From positions 1-64,000 of the forward strand of contig NZ_JACSQO010000010.1 of assembly GCF_014836595.1 (NCBI RefSeq): a DNA stretch of 64,000 nt, read 5' to 3'. The stretch is from Psychrobacillus faecigallinarum. Lineage in GTDB: Bacteria; Bacillota; Bacilli; Bacillales_A; Planococcaceae. The notes under the pieces were generated by a model. That model saw nothing but the letters and a program-made list of their open reading frames with translations, was not told the DNA's origin and made no database searches. The position numbers and the translations under genes are program-made. The first letter of the stretch is position 1. Each line of letters starts with the position of its first letter. Below, in pieces: positions 9,458 through 17,707 of the stretch.

Positions 9458-9832
9458 TTATTGGATGGATTGTTTAATCCACCCTGCTAGCTTTTCCTTC
9501 AATGTATTAAAGCCTTCTTCATCATGCTCATCGACACGAGCTTGAAGTGATTTACGTGGCTTATCATCACGTTTCGAAGAGGTTGGTTTTTCTTGAAGTT
9601 CTCGAATAGAAAGGCTTATTTTACTTGCTTCCTCATCTATTTCTAGAATTTTCACTTCTACTTCCTGACCAACAGTCAAAAACTCTCCTACTTCCTTAAC
9701 ATAGCCATATGTTATTTCTGATATGTGCACTAGACCTTGTGTTTGTTCATCCAGACTAACGAACGCACCATATGGTTGAATACCCGTCACTTTACCAGTA
9801 ACCACATCTCCTACCTTAAATGTTTTTGTCAT
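9458..9832 (-). CDS. yugI: S1 domain RNA-binding protein (general stress protein 13 family)
   Basis: A 124-aa protein with one S1 RNA-binding domain at residues 4-75. The fold signature is VGDVVTGKVTGIQPYGAFVSL, then GLVHISEI and ISLSIREL. The tail (78-124) is charged and ends in an amphipathic helix. Length and layout match YugI/GSP13 of B. subtilis, a ribosome-associated stress protein; function here is by homology. It is a single gene with its own terminator, near other yug-region genes. Confidence 0.9.
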   Translation of the reverse strand: MTKTFKVGDVVTGKVTGIQPYGAFVSLDEQTQGLVHISEITYGYVKEVGEFLTVGQEVEVKILEIDEEASKISLSIRELQEKPTSSKRDDKPRKSLQARVDEHDEEGFNTLKEKLAGWIKQSIQ

Positions 9833-9934
9833 ATTGCCGTCCTACTTTCTTATCTACGATATAGTCATGTTAAATTATAACATATCAGAAAGTATATGAC
9901 CAAAAATCACTGAGGTGGCATGGAAGCATGCACT

Positions 9935-11134
9935 TTACCAATAACGAAGTGAATCATCAATATCACCGTAATCTAAAGCGTCCCAGCTATCTGAATTTGT
10001 CCAACCGCTGTTTTCAAATTCGTTTACTATCGGGTTTAATAAAATAAATATGTTGGAACTATTTGATTCACTGACAATATCCTTCCAAATATCTTGATAC
10101 TCTTTATTTACAGCTCCACTAATGAATACAGGTTTTTCCTTAGTACCCTTTACAACAGCATAAAAAATTTCTGTATAGTATAACTTCAATAAACTCTTAT
10201 CAATATATAAATCTGAACTGTTCCCTAGCAACATATCTAGGTGCATTAATATTGCTACCGAATCATTCAAGCTATAGGTTAATTCACCTCCATAAGTAAA
10301 AGGTTCCTTTTCGAGAATATAATTATATCCAACAAAAGATGGGGCTAATATATTTTTTAATACCGACAACTGTTCCTCATTCATTTTATATTTTATTTTG
10401 GTTTCTTCAGAGCTTTGGAAGAGATTTTCTTTTTTTAATGCTGCTAGTTGTTCATCAGTCATTTTGTCCTTTTTTCCAAAGTACTCCCTCAATTCTTTTA
10501 CCTTACTAGAATAAGCATTAAAAAATTCAGCTGTATCTTCATCAGATACCTTTTGACCTTTACTTTTGACTTCCTGAATCATTTCAGATGGAAGATAGAG
10601 AGAATGGATTAATTCATCATATCTAATATTTAATGATTCACTATCAGAAAAGGATGGGACAGAATAGTATAACGAAAAACTACTTTCTTCTGTATAACGT
10701 ATATATAGAGCATCTGTTTGTTGTATATAAGGCAATTCCGAAAATTCTTCCTCCGTAAGATGTAGCATTTCTCTCCGCTTTTCTCGTTCTTTCGAGTAAT
10801 TGTTTTTTAGTCTATTAATAAACTCTTGAGAGGCGTCTGCTAATTGAACCTTGCCCTCTCCGTCAATATTTTCTAACTGAGTTGCTATAGAAGACGGTTT
10901 TTCGACCTGGAAGCTTGCTCCTATTAATCCAAAGACAAGAATTGCGGCAGCGCTAACAATCCAAGCAGTAACTCGTTGCCAATTAATATTTTTCTTTTGT
11001 GCAGAAATCATTTGTGATGCTGATTTTGGGTTTTCTATTTCTTTAAGTATGTGACTTGTGTTTAAAGAAGTAGGTAGTCGCTCATATGAATCTTTCAATA
11101 ATTCCAAACGTACTTCCAGTTTTTTATCGTCCAT
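9935..11134 (-). CDS. Putative membrane anti-sigma factor
   Basis: About 399 aa. A cytoplasmic N-terminus of about 55 residues is followed by one membrane helix (roughly residues 57-78, TAWIVSAAAILVFGLIGA) and a large extracytoplasmic domain rich in charged and aromatic residues that I do not recognise. It begins inside the 3' end of the upstream ECF sigma gene (11-bp overlap). This coupling and topology are typical of an anti-sigma factor that releases its sigma in response to an envelope signal. GGAGGTGA lies 8 nt before the chosen ATG; an earlier GTG in the same frame has no binding site. The signal sensed is unknown. Confidence 0.75.
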   Translation of the reverse strand: MDDKKLEVRLELLKDSYERLPTSLNTSHILKEIENPKSASQMISAQKKNINWQRVTAWIVSAAAILVFGLIGASFQVEKPSSIATQLENIDGEGKVQLADASQEFINRLKNNYSKEREKRREMLHLTEEEFSELPYIQQTDALYIRYTEESSFSLYYSVPSFSDSESLNIRYDELIHSLYLPSEMIQEVKSKGQKVSDEDTAEFFNAYSSKVKELREYFGKKDKMTDEQLAALKKENLFQSSEETKIKYKMNEEQLSVLKNILAPSFVGYNYILEKEPFTYGGELTYSLNDSVAILMHLDMLLGNSSDLYIDKSLLKLYYTEIFYAVVKGTKEKPVFISGAVNKEYQDIWKDIVSESNSSNIFILLNPIVNEFENSGWTNSDSWDALDYGDIDDSLRYW

Positions 11135-11681
11135 GGTTTTCACCTCCACTAATTTGTAGAGCCGATTTCAAATGTCCCTTTGCTCGTAATAATCGAATTT
11201 TAATGGTAGACATTGGAACATTCAGTACATCTGCCATTTGTTCATAAGACATGTCATGAAAATAGAAAAGTATAATGGGATGGCGATATTTTTCATCTAA
11301 TAATTGTATTGCTCCATGGAGCTCTCGATCCTCCTCAAAAACAAGGACCTTTTCCTCGGCAGACTTCATTATATAGTGGTCAGGCGATACTCCTTGAAGC
11401 CTTACCTCTTTTTGCGCTTCCTTCGTTTCCTTGCGGTAATAGTCTCTTGTTGCATTTAATGTAATTTTATATAACCAGGTTGTGAAACGCTCCTTTTGAA
11501 ATTGATGAAGGAAACGATACAATTTTACAAACACTTCCTGTGTCACATCTGGTATATCTTGAACTCGCACTCCACATTGAAAGGCAAATTTTTCTACTGT
11601 TCGATGATGTAAGCGAATGAGTTCCCCGTATGCTTGCTGATCGCCCTGTTGTGCAAGTTCGATCAATTCGTTCTCAACCAT
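11124..11681 (-). CDS. ECF-type RNA polymerase sigma factor
   Basis: A 185-aa sigma-70-family factor of the extracytoplasmic function class. Region 2 is at about residues 20-90 (DIPDVTQEVFVKLYRFL and WLYKITLNATRDYYR). Region 4 is at about 120-175 (LDEKYRHPIILFYFHDMSYEQMA, cut here after A, then helix-turn-helix DVLNVPMSTIKIRLLRAK). It overlaps the downstream anti-sigma gene. An ECF-type promoter lies just upstream, suggesting autoregulation. Which B. subtilis ECF factor it matches (SigW, SigV, SigX, SigY or other) cannot be decided from these features. Confidence 0.9.
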   Translation of the reverse strand: MVENELIELAQQGDQQAYGELIRLHHRTVEKFAFQCGVRVQDIPDVTQEVFVKLYRFLHQFQKERFTTWLYKITLNATRDYYRKETKEAQKEVRLQGVSPDHYIMKSAEEKVLVFEEDRELHGAIQLLDEKYRHPIILFYFHDMSYEQMADVLNVPMSTIKIRLLRAKGHLKSALQISGGENHGR

Positions 11682-11715
11682 TGCTCCACCCCGCTCTCTC
11701 TCTTTTGCTATAAGT

Positions 11716-11744
11716 GATACGAAAGATGCCAGCTAAATGTTACA
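11716..11744 (-). promoter_or_regulatory. Autoregulatory ECF-sigma promoter
   Basis: On the minus strand TGTAAC (11739-11744), 17 bp, then CGTATC (11716-11721). This resembles the TGAAAC/CGTA promoters of Bacillus ECF sigma factors and lies about 35 bp before the sigma gene's start codon. Confidence 0.68.
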
Positions 11745-11873
11745 TCTATCTGTATACTTTTATCTTACTTGCACATATTAACAATTCACATTTATAGATT
11801 TAGCGTTTATTTTTCATTAACAAAATAGTATACTATCCCTTTAAAGCGTTAAAGCGTTGAAGGAGGAATACAT

Positions 11874-13211
11874 ATGAAAACTCGAGATCACTTCGGGTCG
11901 AAAATTGGATTTATATTGGCTGCGGCCGGAAGTGCCATTGGATTAGGGGCGATTTGGAAGTTTCCCTATATGGCAGGAACTAATGGTGGTGGCGTCTTTG
12001 TATTGCTCTTCATCCTATGTACACTTCTTATTGGATTACCAATTTTACTAGCTGAATTTATCATAGGAAGAAAGGGACAGGCAGATGCAGTAACTGGATT
12101 TAAAAAATTGGCACCTAAAAAGCCATGGTTTTTAATCGGATGGTCTGGCTTCTTCTTTTCGTTTATAATACTCTCATTTTATAGTGTAGTTGGTGGCTGG
12201 ATTTTATCTTACTTGTTCCGTTCTATTACTCTTAGCTTAAACGGGAGTGCAGATAATTTCTATGAGGACTTATTTAATACGGTCATATCAAATCCTTGGG
12301 AAGTGTTAATTGGACAAGGAGTATTTATACTCTTAACTTTGTGGATTGTTTCAGGAGGCATCAAGGGAGGAATTGAGAAAGCTAGTAAGTGGATGATGCC
12401 CTTACTTCTCATCTTCTTTGTGGTTCTAGCCATACGTTCACTGACTCTTGATGGAGCTATTGAAGGAGTTAAGTTTTTATTAATACCGGATTGGTCTTAT
12501 TTTACGTGGGAAACTGCCCTGCTTGCATTGGGTCAGGCATTCTTTTCTCTCAGTGTCGGTGTTTCTGGGATGATTACCTATGCATCCTACTTACCAAAGG
12601 GAACTAATTTAGGAAATTCGGCTCTTAGTGTTTCCTTACTGAATATAGGTATTTCTATCATGGCAGGTCTCGTAATATTCCCTGCAGTTTTCGCTTTGGG
12701 TTTTTCTCCAGACGCTGGTCCTGGATTAGTATTCATCATTCTACCAGCAGTGTTTGAACAAATTATTTTCGGGCAATTCTTTTTAATAATATTCTTTATC
12801 CTGTTATTATTTGCCACGTTAACGTCTTCCATCAGTATGTTAGAGATCGTTGTGTCCATTGGTATTAAGTCGAATTATGATCGAAGAAAACGTGCTGCTT
12901 GGATCTCGGGCTTTTTAATTTTCCTTGTTGGAATTCCAAGTGCTCTTTCTTTTGGTGTTCTTCAAGATATTAAAATCCTAGACTTGTCGATTTTTGATTT
13001 TGCTGATTTCCTGACTAGTAGCATTGGTTTACCTTTAGGGGCACTTTTTATATCAATTTTTGCTGGATTCCACTTCTCTAAAGATGACATTTCCAAGGAG
13101 ATTGGTTCTAGAGCTGTTCTTTTAAACGGTTGGAGAATTATTGTACGCTATGCTGCACCAGTAGCAATTTTAATTGTATTTATTCAAGGGGTTATGAATG
13201 TTCTTAAATAG
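11874..13211 (+). CDS. Sodium-dependent transporter, NSS/SNF family
   Basis: A 445-aa sodium:neurotransmitter symporter-family protein with about 11 membrane helices, expected to import an amino acid or amine with Na+. The family's helix-1 signature is visible near the N-terminus: GFILAAAGSAIGLGAIWKFP with NGGGVF following. Bacterial NSS proteins of this length (YocR/YhdH type) are common in Bacillus. AGGAGG lies 7 nt before the ATG. It is divergent from the ECF sigma gene. Substrate cannot be read from sequence. Confidence 0.92.
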   Translation: MKTRDHFGSKIGFILAAAGSAIGLGAIWKFPYMAGTNGGGVFVLLFILCTLLIGLPILLAEFIIGRKGQADAVTGFKKLAPKKPWFLIGWSGFFFSFIILSFYSVVGGWILSYLFRSITLSLNGSADNFYEDLFNTVISNPWEVLIGQGVFILLTLWIVSGGIKGGIEKASKWMMPLLLIFFVVLAIRSLTLDGAIEGVKFLLIPDWSYFTWETALLALGQAFFSLSVGVSGMITYASYLPKGTNLGNSALSVSLLNIGISIMAGLVIFPAVFALGFSPDAGPGLVFIILPAVFEQIIFGQFFLIIFFILLLFATLTSSISMLEIVVSIGIKSNYDRRKRAAWISGFLIFLVGIPSALSFGVLQDIKILDLSIFDFADFLTSSIGLPLGALFISIFAGFHFSKDDISKEIGSRAVLLNGWRIIVRYAAPVAILIVFIQGVMNVLK

Positions 13212-13290
13212 GACAAATATCCTTTAGGCTAGTAAATTAAAAATTGTACTTTTTCTGACAATACATTAAAACAGGTTCCAAAAAAAAATG

Positions 13291-13299
13291 TGCTATAAT
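13291..13299 (+). promoter_or_regulatory. Extended -10 promoter for the XRE regulator
   Basis: TGCTATAAT is a perfect extended -10 box about 45 bp before the helix-turn-helix gene. The -35 position is weak. Confidence 0.5.
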
Positions 13300-13343
13300 A
13301 TGATATAAGATGTGAAGAATTTTTAAAGAGGTGGACAGAAATC

Positions 13344-13556
13344 ATGAAAAAAGAATTGCATAAGCAGTTGCGACAACTAAGAGAAGAACGCAATATTTCT
13401 TTAGAAACACTTTCCTTAAAAACAAGAATCGGCGCTGGAAAATTGGAAGCGTACGAGTCTGGTAGTGAAATTCCTTCAACACAAACTATTTTAAAGCTAT
13501 CTAACGCATTAGAAGTACCTGCATCCAACTTAATGGACGGCCTGCAAGAAGTGTAA
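13344..13556 (+). CDS. XRE-family helix-turn-helix protein
   Basis: A 70-aa protein that is almost entirely a Cro/C1-type helix-turn-helix domain: [19 protein letters not shown] followed by the recognition-helix region KLEAYESGSEIPS and LSNALEVPASNLMDGL. AGAGGTGG precedes the ATG. It stands alone, between the NSS transporter and yugE, and ends at a strong terminator. Nothing identifies a target; it may be autoregulatory. It is not next to phage or toxin genes. Confidence 0.88.
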   Translation: MKKELHKQLRQLREERNISLETLSLKTRIGAGKLEAYESGSEIPSTQTILKLSNALEVPASNLMDGLQEV

Positions 13557-13560
13557 AATA

Positions 13561-13595
13561 AAAGCTTTCGATTCATTGGAATCGAAAGCTTTTTC
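13561..13595. terminator. Terminator after the XRE gene
   Basis: A 14-bp perfect stem, AAAGCTTTCGATTC with GAATCGAAAGCTTT, then TTCTTGTT. It lies between convergent genes. Confidence 0.85.
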
Positions 13596-13637
13596 TTGTT
13601 ATTACTCTTTTTATCTAGCATTATAGGAAGTGAGTAA

Positions 13638-13898
13638 TTAAATAATACACTTCATTTCATATTTTAAAGCAATAAGTTTGTAAGAGATCTCCACGCATTT
13701 TTCTAGTGGAATCCATTGTTCAAAGGAATGCTCGTAAACTTCTTGAATTTTTCTAGCAAGCTCTGAAGGATGGTCGATATCGTGCAGAGAAGCTACAACA
13801 TCGGCGATCTCTGTTTCGTAAGCATCAATTCCGAACTTGAAAGGATCCCACTCTTGAAGTAACCAAACTGCTTTTCTATTCATCTCTATAGTATCCAT
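13638..13898 (-). CDS. yugE: DUF1871 family protein (YugE-like)
   Basis: An 86-aa soluble, helical protein of the DUF1871 family, with the typical VWLLQEWDPF and ETEIADVV segments near residues 11-34. Function unknown. It is divergent from patB, the same arrangement as yugE-patB in B. subtilis, which supports the name. A GGTGAAAAAATA ribosome-binding region lies before the ATG. Confidence 0.82.
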   Translation of the reverse strand: MDTIEMNRKAVWLLQEWDPFKFGIDAYETEIADVVASLHDIDHPSELARKIQEVYEHSFEQWIPLEKCVEISYKLIALKYEMKCII

Positions 13899-13974
13899 TA
13901 TTTTTTCACCTTACTACTTTTATTAGTTAGGGTTATAATAACACAATAAGTTAAAAATGAAAGGGGATTTTATT

Positions 13975-15141
13975 TTGTCAGATTTTTCTACTATTTTTAA
14001 TCGTCGTAACACTTTTTCCGTGAAATGGGATATGTTAAAACAAGTATATGCTATTGAGGATGATGCGGATGTACTTCCAATGTGGGTAGCAGATATGGAT
14101 TTTAGTTTAGCACCAGTAATACAGCAAGCCATACATAAGCGTCTAGAGCATCCTGTTTTTGGATACTCAATTACCCCTGAAGCAGTGAAGGATGCATTAT
14201 CTTCTTGGGTATATACTAAACACCAACTAGAAATAGAAAACGAATGGATTCTCTTACGTCATGGGGTTATTCCAGGAATGGCCGAAGTGGTTGAGGCTTT
14301 CTCAGAAATAGGAGATAAAGTACTTGTACACACTCCAATTTATCCTCCCTTTAAAGGTATACCGAATACTTTAGAAAGAGAGGTTGTTACTTGTCGCTTA
14401 AAGGAAAAAGGTAACTCCTTTGAATTGGATTGGGATGCTTTTGAAGAATGCTTACAGCAGGATATAAAAATATTTATACTTTGCAACCCACATAACCCAG
14501 GAGGAAAAGTGTGGAGCAAGGAAGATTTAACTAAGATGGCTTCACTATGTAAAATGCATAATGTATTAATACTTTCAGACGAGATACACTCAGATCTTGT
14601 CTTTAAACCAAATAAACATGTTCCTCTACTTGTTGCAGCAGAAGAAATCGATCATATTATTACTTTCTTTGCACCAACTAAAACGTTTAACTTAGCTGGA
14701 ATTCAAGGTGCTGCTACCATCGTACCTAATGATGAATTGCGAAAAGCATTAGAAAATAGTGCTGCAAGACGTGGAGACATGGGACTGAATGTCTTCTCCT
14801 TAACTGCTATGCAAGCGGCATATGAACACGGAGCTCCATGGCTTGAAGAGTTAATAGATGTTATAGAAGGTAATATGGAGTATGTCATTAAACAATTATC
14901 AATTATAGAAGGCATTAAGATTTCTAAACCAGAAGGTAGTTATTTACTATGGATTGATTATCGTGGGACAGGCTTGAATGAGAAAGATATGATGAATCTA
15001 TTATTAACTAAGGGAAAACTTGCATTAGAGCCTGGAACTAAATATGGAGAAGGCGGAGATGGATTCCTTCGAATGAACGTGGCATGTCCTAGAGCAACAG
15101 TAGAAGAAGGAGTTTCGAGATTCAAACATGCATTGTCCTAG
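13975..15141 (+). CDS. patB: PatB/MalY-type cystathionine beta-lyase aminotransferase
   Basis: A PLP-dependent enzyme of about 388 aa, fold type I, MalY/PatB class. These act as C-S beta-lyases on cystathionine or cysteine conjugates and can also transaminate. Motifs are VKWD at the N-terminus, ALPMWVADMDF-like LPMWVADMDF, the HNPGG loop, VLILSDEIHSDLVF, and APTKTFNLAG with the PLP lysine. The likely start is TTG at 13975 behind AAAGGGGA; an in-frame ATG 18 bp upstream has no binding site and would make a longer N-terminus than PatB. It is divergent from yugE and ends at a terminator. Confidence 0.9.
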   Translation: MSDFSTIFNRRNTFSVKWDMLKQVYAIEDDADVLPMWVADMDFSLAPVIQQAIHKRLEHPVFGYSITPEAVKDALSSWVYTKHQLEIENEWILLRHGVIPGMAEVVEAFSEIGDKVLVHTPIYPPFKGIPNTLEREVVTCRLKEKGNSFELDWDAFEECLQQDIKIFILCNPHNPGGKVWSKEDLTKMASLCKMHNVLILSDEIHSDLVFKPNKHVPLLVAAEEIDHIITFFAPTKTFNLAGIQGAATIVPNDELRKALENSAARRGDMGLNVFSLTAMQAAYEHGAPWLEELIDVIEGNMEYVIKQLSIIEGIKISKPEGSYLLWIDYRGTGLNEKDMMNLLLTKGKLALEPGTKYGEGGDGFLRMNVACPRATVEEGVSRFKHALS

Positions 15142-15177
15142 CACTAGAGCAAAATAAGCTATGTACTAATATATAAA

Positions 15178-15214
15178 AAGAAGGTGCCTTCACTCAGAAG
15201 GCACCTTCTTTTCC
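15178..15214. terminator. Bidirectional terminator overlapping a gene end
   Basis: A 14-bp perfect stem, AAGAAGGTGCCTTC with GAAGGCACCTTCTT, and T-rich ends both ways. The leftward arm encodes the last codons of the small membrane protein gene. Confidence 0.85.
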
Positions 15215-15417
15215 ATTTCTTCTTTTCTTGCTTGTAATACTCGTTCTTCTATTTCTTTCGCTTTTGCAGCGTCTCTAGCGGATTTCTTTTTAAACCAACG
15301 GAATAATAGCACACATAGAATAAATACTATTATAAACTCTAATACTACTGGTATATATTCGGTTTTATCCTCTGGAAAGTATAAATACAAAAAGCCTAAT
15401 GAAAGAAAGTTTAACAT
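15190..15417 (-). CDS. Small single-pass membrane protein, hypothetical
   Basis: A 75-aa protein with a hydrophobic N-terminus (residues 1-14) and a strong membrane helix at about 23-41 (PVVLEFIIVFILCVLLFRW), followed by a highly charged Lys/Glu/Arg helix (43-72) likely facing the cytoplasm or forming a coiled coil. No family recognised. It sits 18 bp after the cyclophilin lipoprotein gene on the same strand, so it may be co-transcribed with it. Its last codons form one arm of the shared terminator. Confidence 0.65.
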   Translation of the reverse strand: MLNFLSLGFLYLYFPEDKTEYIPVVLEFIIVFILCVLLFRWFKKKSARDAAKAKEIEERVLQARKEEMEKKVPSE

Positions 15418-15435
15418 AGTCTACACTTCCTAACT

Positions 15436-16182
15436 TTATTTTTGGATAACTTCTATAGACTGAATAAGGACATCTTCTACTGGTTTATCGTTTGCACCAG
15501 TTTCTACTTTAGCTATTTCATCGACTACATCCATACCTTCAATAACCTGTCCAAACACCGTATGTTTTTGATCTAAATGCGGTGTTCCGCCATTTTGTTC
15601 GTAAGCATTAATAATTTCCTCCGGCCATCCGCCTTTTCTAAGCTGTTCAACGATTCCTTCTTGTAGAGGAGCTTGGACGATAAAAAACTGACTTCCGTTA
15701 GTGTTCGGCTGACCCGTGTTCGCCATAGAAAGTGCACCTTTTAAATTGAATAGATTATTAGCAAATTCATCCTCGAATGATTCACCATAAATGCTTTCTC
15801 CTCCTGCTCCTGTCCCAGTAGGATCTCCGGTTTGAATCATAAAGTTTTCGATGACCCGATGGAAAATAACGCCTTCATAATATCCTTCTTCTGCTTTAGT
15901 TAAAAAGTTTTCCACTGTTTTTGGTGCTTCTTCTGGGAATAGTTTGATTTTTATCGTTCCTAAAGAAGTGTTCATTTGGACTAAAGCTTCATTTTCAGCA
16001 ACTTCTGTTGAAAGTTGCGGATATGTGATTATTTCTCCCTCTTGTTGGGTATCAGTAGTAACAGCAGTTTCTTGTTCTGCTGTCTCTTTAGTAGCGTCTT
16101 TTTCTTTATCGGATGAGTCGCTTCCACAAGCTGTTATAAAAAGTAGTGTAAATAAATTCAATAAAATTATTTTTTTCAACAT
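15436..16182 (-). CDS. Cyclophilin-type peptidyl-prolyl isomerase lipoprotein
   Basis: About 248 aa. A lipoprotein signal peptide with lipobox ITAC ends near residue 20. An acidic, Thr/Glu-rich linker follows to about 65, then a cyclophilin domain to the end. Catalytic and substrate-site motifs are [31 protein letters not shown] and HTVFGQV. It should fold exported proteins at the outer face of the membrane. The start is ATG 16182 behind GGGGTGA; a longer frame upstream lacks a binding site and would spoil the signal peptide. Confidence 0.92.
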   Translation of the reverse strand: MLKKIILLNLFTLLFITACGSDSSDKEKDATKETAEQETAVTTDTQQEGEIITYPQLSTEVAENEALVQMNTSLGTIKIKLFPEEAPKTVENFLTKAEEGYYEGVIFHRVIENFMIQTGDPTGTGAGGESIYGESFEDEFANNLFNLKGALSMANTGQPNTNGSQFFIVQAPLQEGIVEQLRKGGWPEEIINAYEQNGGTPHLDQKHTVFGQVIEGMDVVDEIAKVETGANDKPVEDVLIQSIEVIQK

Positions 16183-16317
16183 AATCACCCCAAAACAGTT
16201 TAACATAACTAAAAGTAGTTTTCAGTGACAAAGTTTCTAACAATCAACTTTCTTAGTCACCCGAAATGTTTTATACTAAAAGACAGTAGTATGCGACAAG
16301 AGAAAGAAGGGATTCCG

Positions 16318-17553
16318 ATGAGCATACAAAAACGAAATTTTATAATCATGTGGTTTTCTATTTTTCTTGTATCCAGTACGATGACAATGATCATGCCTTT
16401 CCTTTCATTGTATATTAATACAATGGGTGACTTTACAGACGCCTATGTCCAAAAATGGGCAGGCCTTGTTTTTGGAGCAACCTTTGTATCAGCACTTATT
16501 ATGTCGCCTATTTGGGGAAGAATAGCAGACAAGTATGGCTACAAACCAATCCTTGTCATAAATGGTTTTGGTATTGCCATAAGTGTCTTTTTAATGGGCT
16601 TTATCAACTCAGTCGAGGCATTTTTTGTCCTACGTTTATTCATGGGAGTAGTTACCGGCTTTATCCCTACCTCTTTAGCATTTATCAGCTCTCAAACACC
16701 AAAAGAAGTTGCTGGTAAAACAATGGGGACGTTACAAATGGGAAGCGTGTCTGGTACGTTATTCGGTCCTGTAATAGGTGGGTTTATGGCTGATACGTTT
16801 GGATTTCAATATACGTTCGTCATTACAGCAACTGCTGTATCTATAGCCGCATTCATGGTTATTTTAGGAATTAGAGAGATGCGACGAGTAAAACCCAAGG
16901 ATGAGCATGAATATTCAAGAAAGATTGTTGTATCCGGCATTTTTCATCACCGATTAATGTTGAACGTGCTGATGATTAGTTCCCTTATTCAAATTGGGCT
17001 TTTTAGTATTCAGCCTCTTCTTTCTTTATACGTCTCTCACTTAACCGATTCAAATGAAGTTGCATTATTGGCAGGAATTACCTTCAGTGCGACAGGTGTA
17101 GGAAGTCTGTTATTTGCGAGAATATGGGGTAAGCTAGGAGATTCCATTGGATACGAAAAAGTTTTGTCTACTCTCTTACTAATTGCTTTTATATTTATCG
17201 TTCCACAAGCTTTTGTTACAGAGCTGTGGCAACTGATGGTGCTCCGCTTCCTATTTGGTATTGCATCCGGTGGTCTAATACCGATTACCACTGCCTTAAT
17301 ACGTCGGGAGGCGCCAATTGAAGTACAAGGCGAGTTAATGGGCTACAATACAAGCTTCCGATTCCTCGGTAATATCATTGGTCCAATGTTTGGGGGCTTT
17401 ATTAGTGGTTTTATCGGTATTTCTTCGGTATTTTACGTTACTGGTGCCCTCTTCCTATTGGCATTCTTCATCATCTATTTCGCAAGTAAGAAACCAGTTC
17501 AAGATTTTGAAGAAGTGCTCCATGAAGAGGAACTCCATGCAAAAGCACACTGA
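16318..17553 (+). CDS. MFS drug-type efflux transporter
   Basis: A 12-helix major facilitator superfamily transporter of about 411 aa. The loop 2-3 motif GRIADKYGYKPIL (family form GxxxDRxGRR), the motif-C-like segment in helix 5 (GSVSGTLFGPVIGG) and the repeat at GKLGDSIGYEKVL support a DHA1-type multidrug exporter. The start is ATG 16318 with AAGAAGGGA 7 nt upstream; the frame stays open for 31 codons further upstream but without a binding site. It is divergent from the cyclophilin gene and ends at a strong terminator. Substrate unknown. Confidence 0.88.
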   Translation: MSIQKRNFIIMWFSIFLVSSTMTMIMPFLSLYINTMGDFTDAYVQKWAGLVFGATFVSALIMSPIWGRIADKYGYKPILVINGFGIAISVFLMGFINSVEAFFVLRLFMGVVTGFIPTSLAFISSQTPKEVAGKTMGTLQMGSVSGTLFGPVIGGFMADTFGFQYTFVITATAVSIAAFMVILGIREMRRVKPKDEHEYSRKIVVSGIFHHRLMLNVLMISSLIQIGLFSIQPLLSLYVSHLTDSNEVALLAGITFSATGVGSLLFARIWGKLGDSIGYEKVLSTLLLIAFIFIVPQAFVTELWQLMVLRFLFGIASGGLIPITTALIRREAPIEVQGELMGYNTSFRFLGNIIGPMFGGFISGFIGISSVFYVTGALFLLAFFIIYFASKKPVQDFEEVLHEEELHAKAH

Positions 17554-17559
17554 TTACCA

Positions 17560-17596
17560 AAAGACTTTCGAATTAATCAATTCGAAAGTCTTTTTT
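17560..17596 (+). terminator. Terminator of the MFS gene
   Basis: A 15-bp stem, AAAGACTTTCGAATT with AATTCGAAAGTCTTT, followed by further T's. Confidence 0.9.
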
Positions 17597-17707
17597 TGTA
17601 GCTTCCTGTAGATATTCACTAGGTGTTTACTTAGAAAAATTAGCACACTTTTCCAGCGAGATATGTGCTATTCTTTTATGGAGATAACTTGAACTGGAGT
17701 GCAAATT

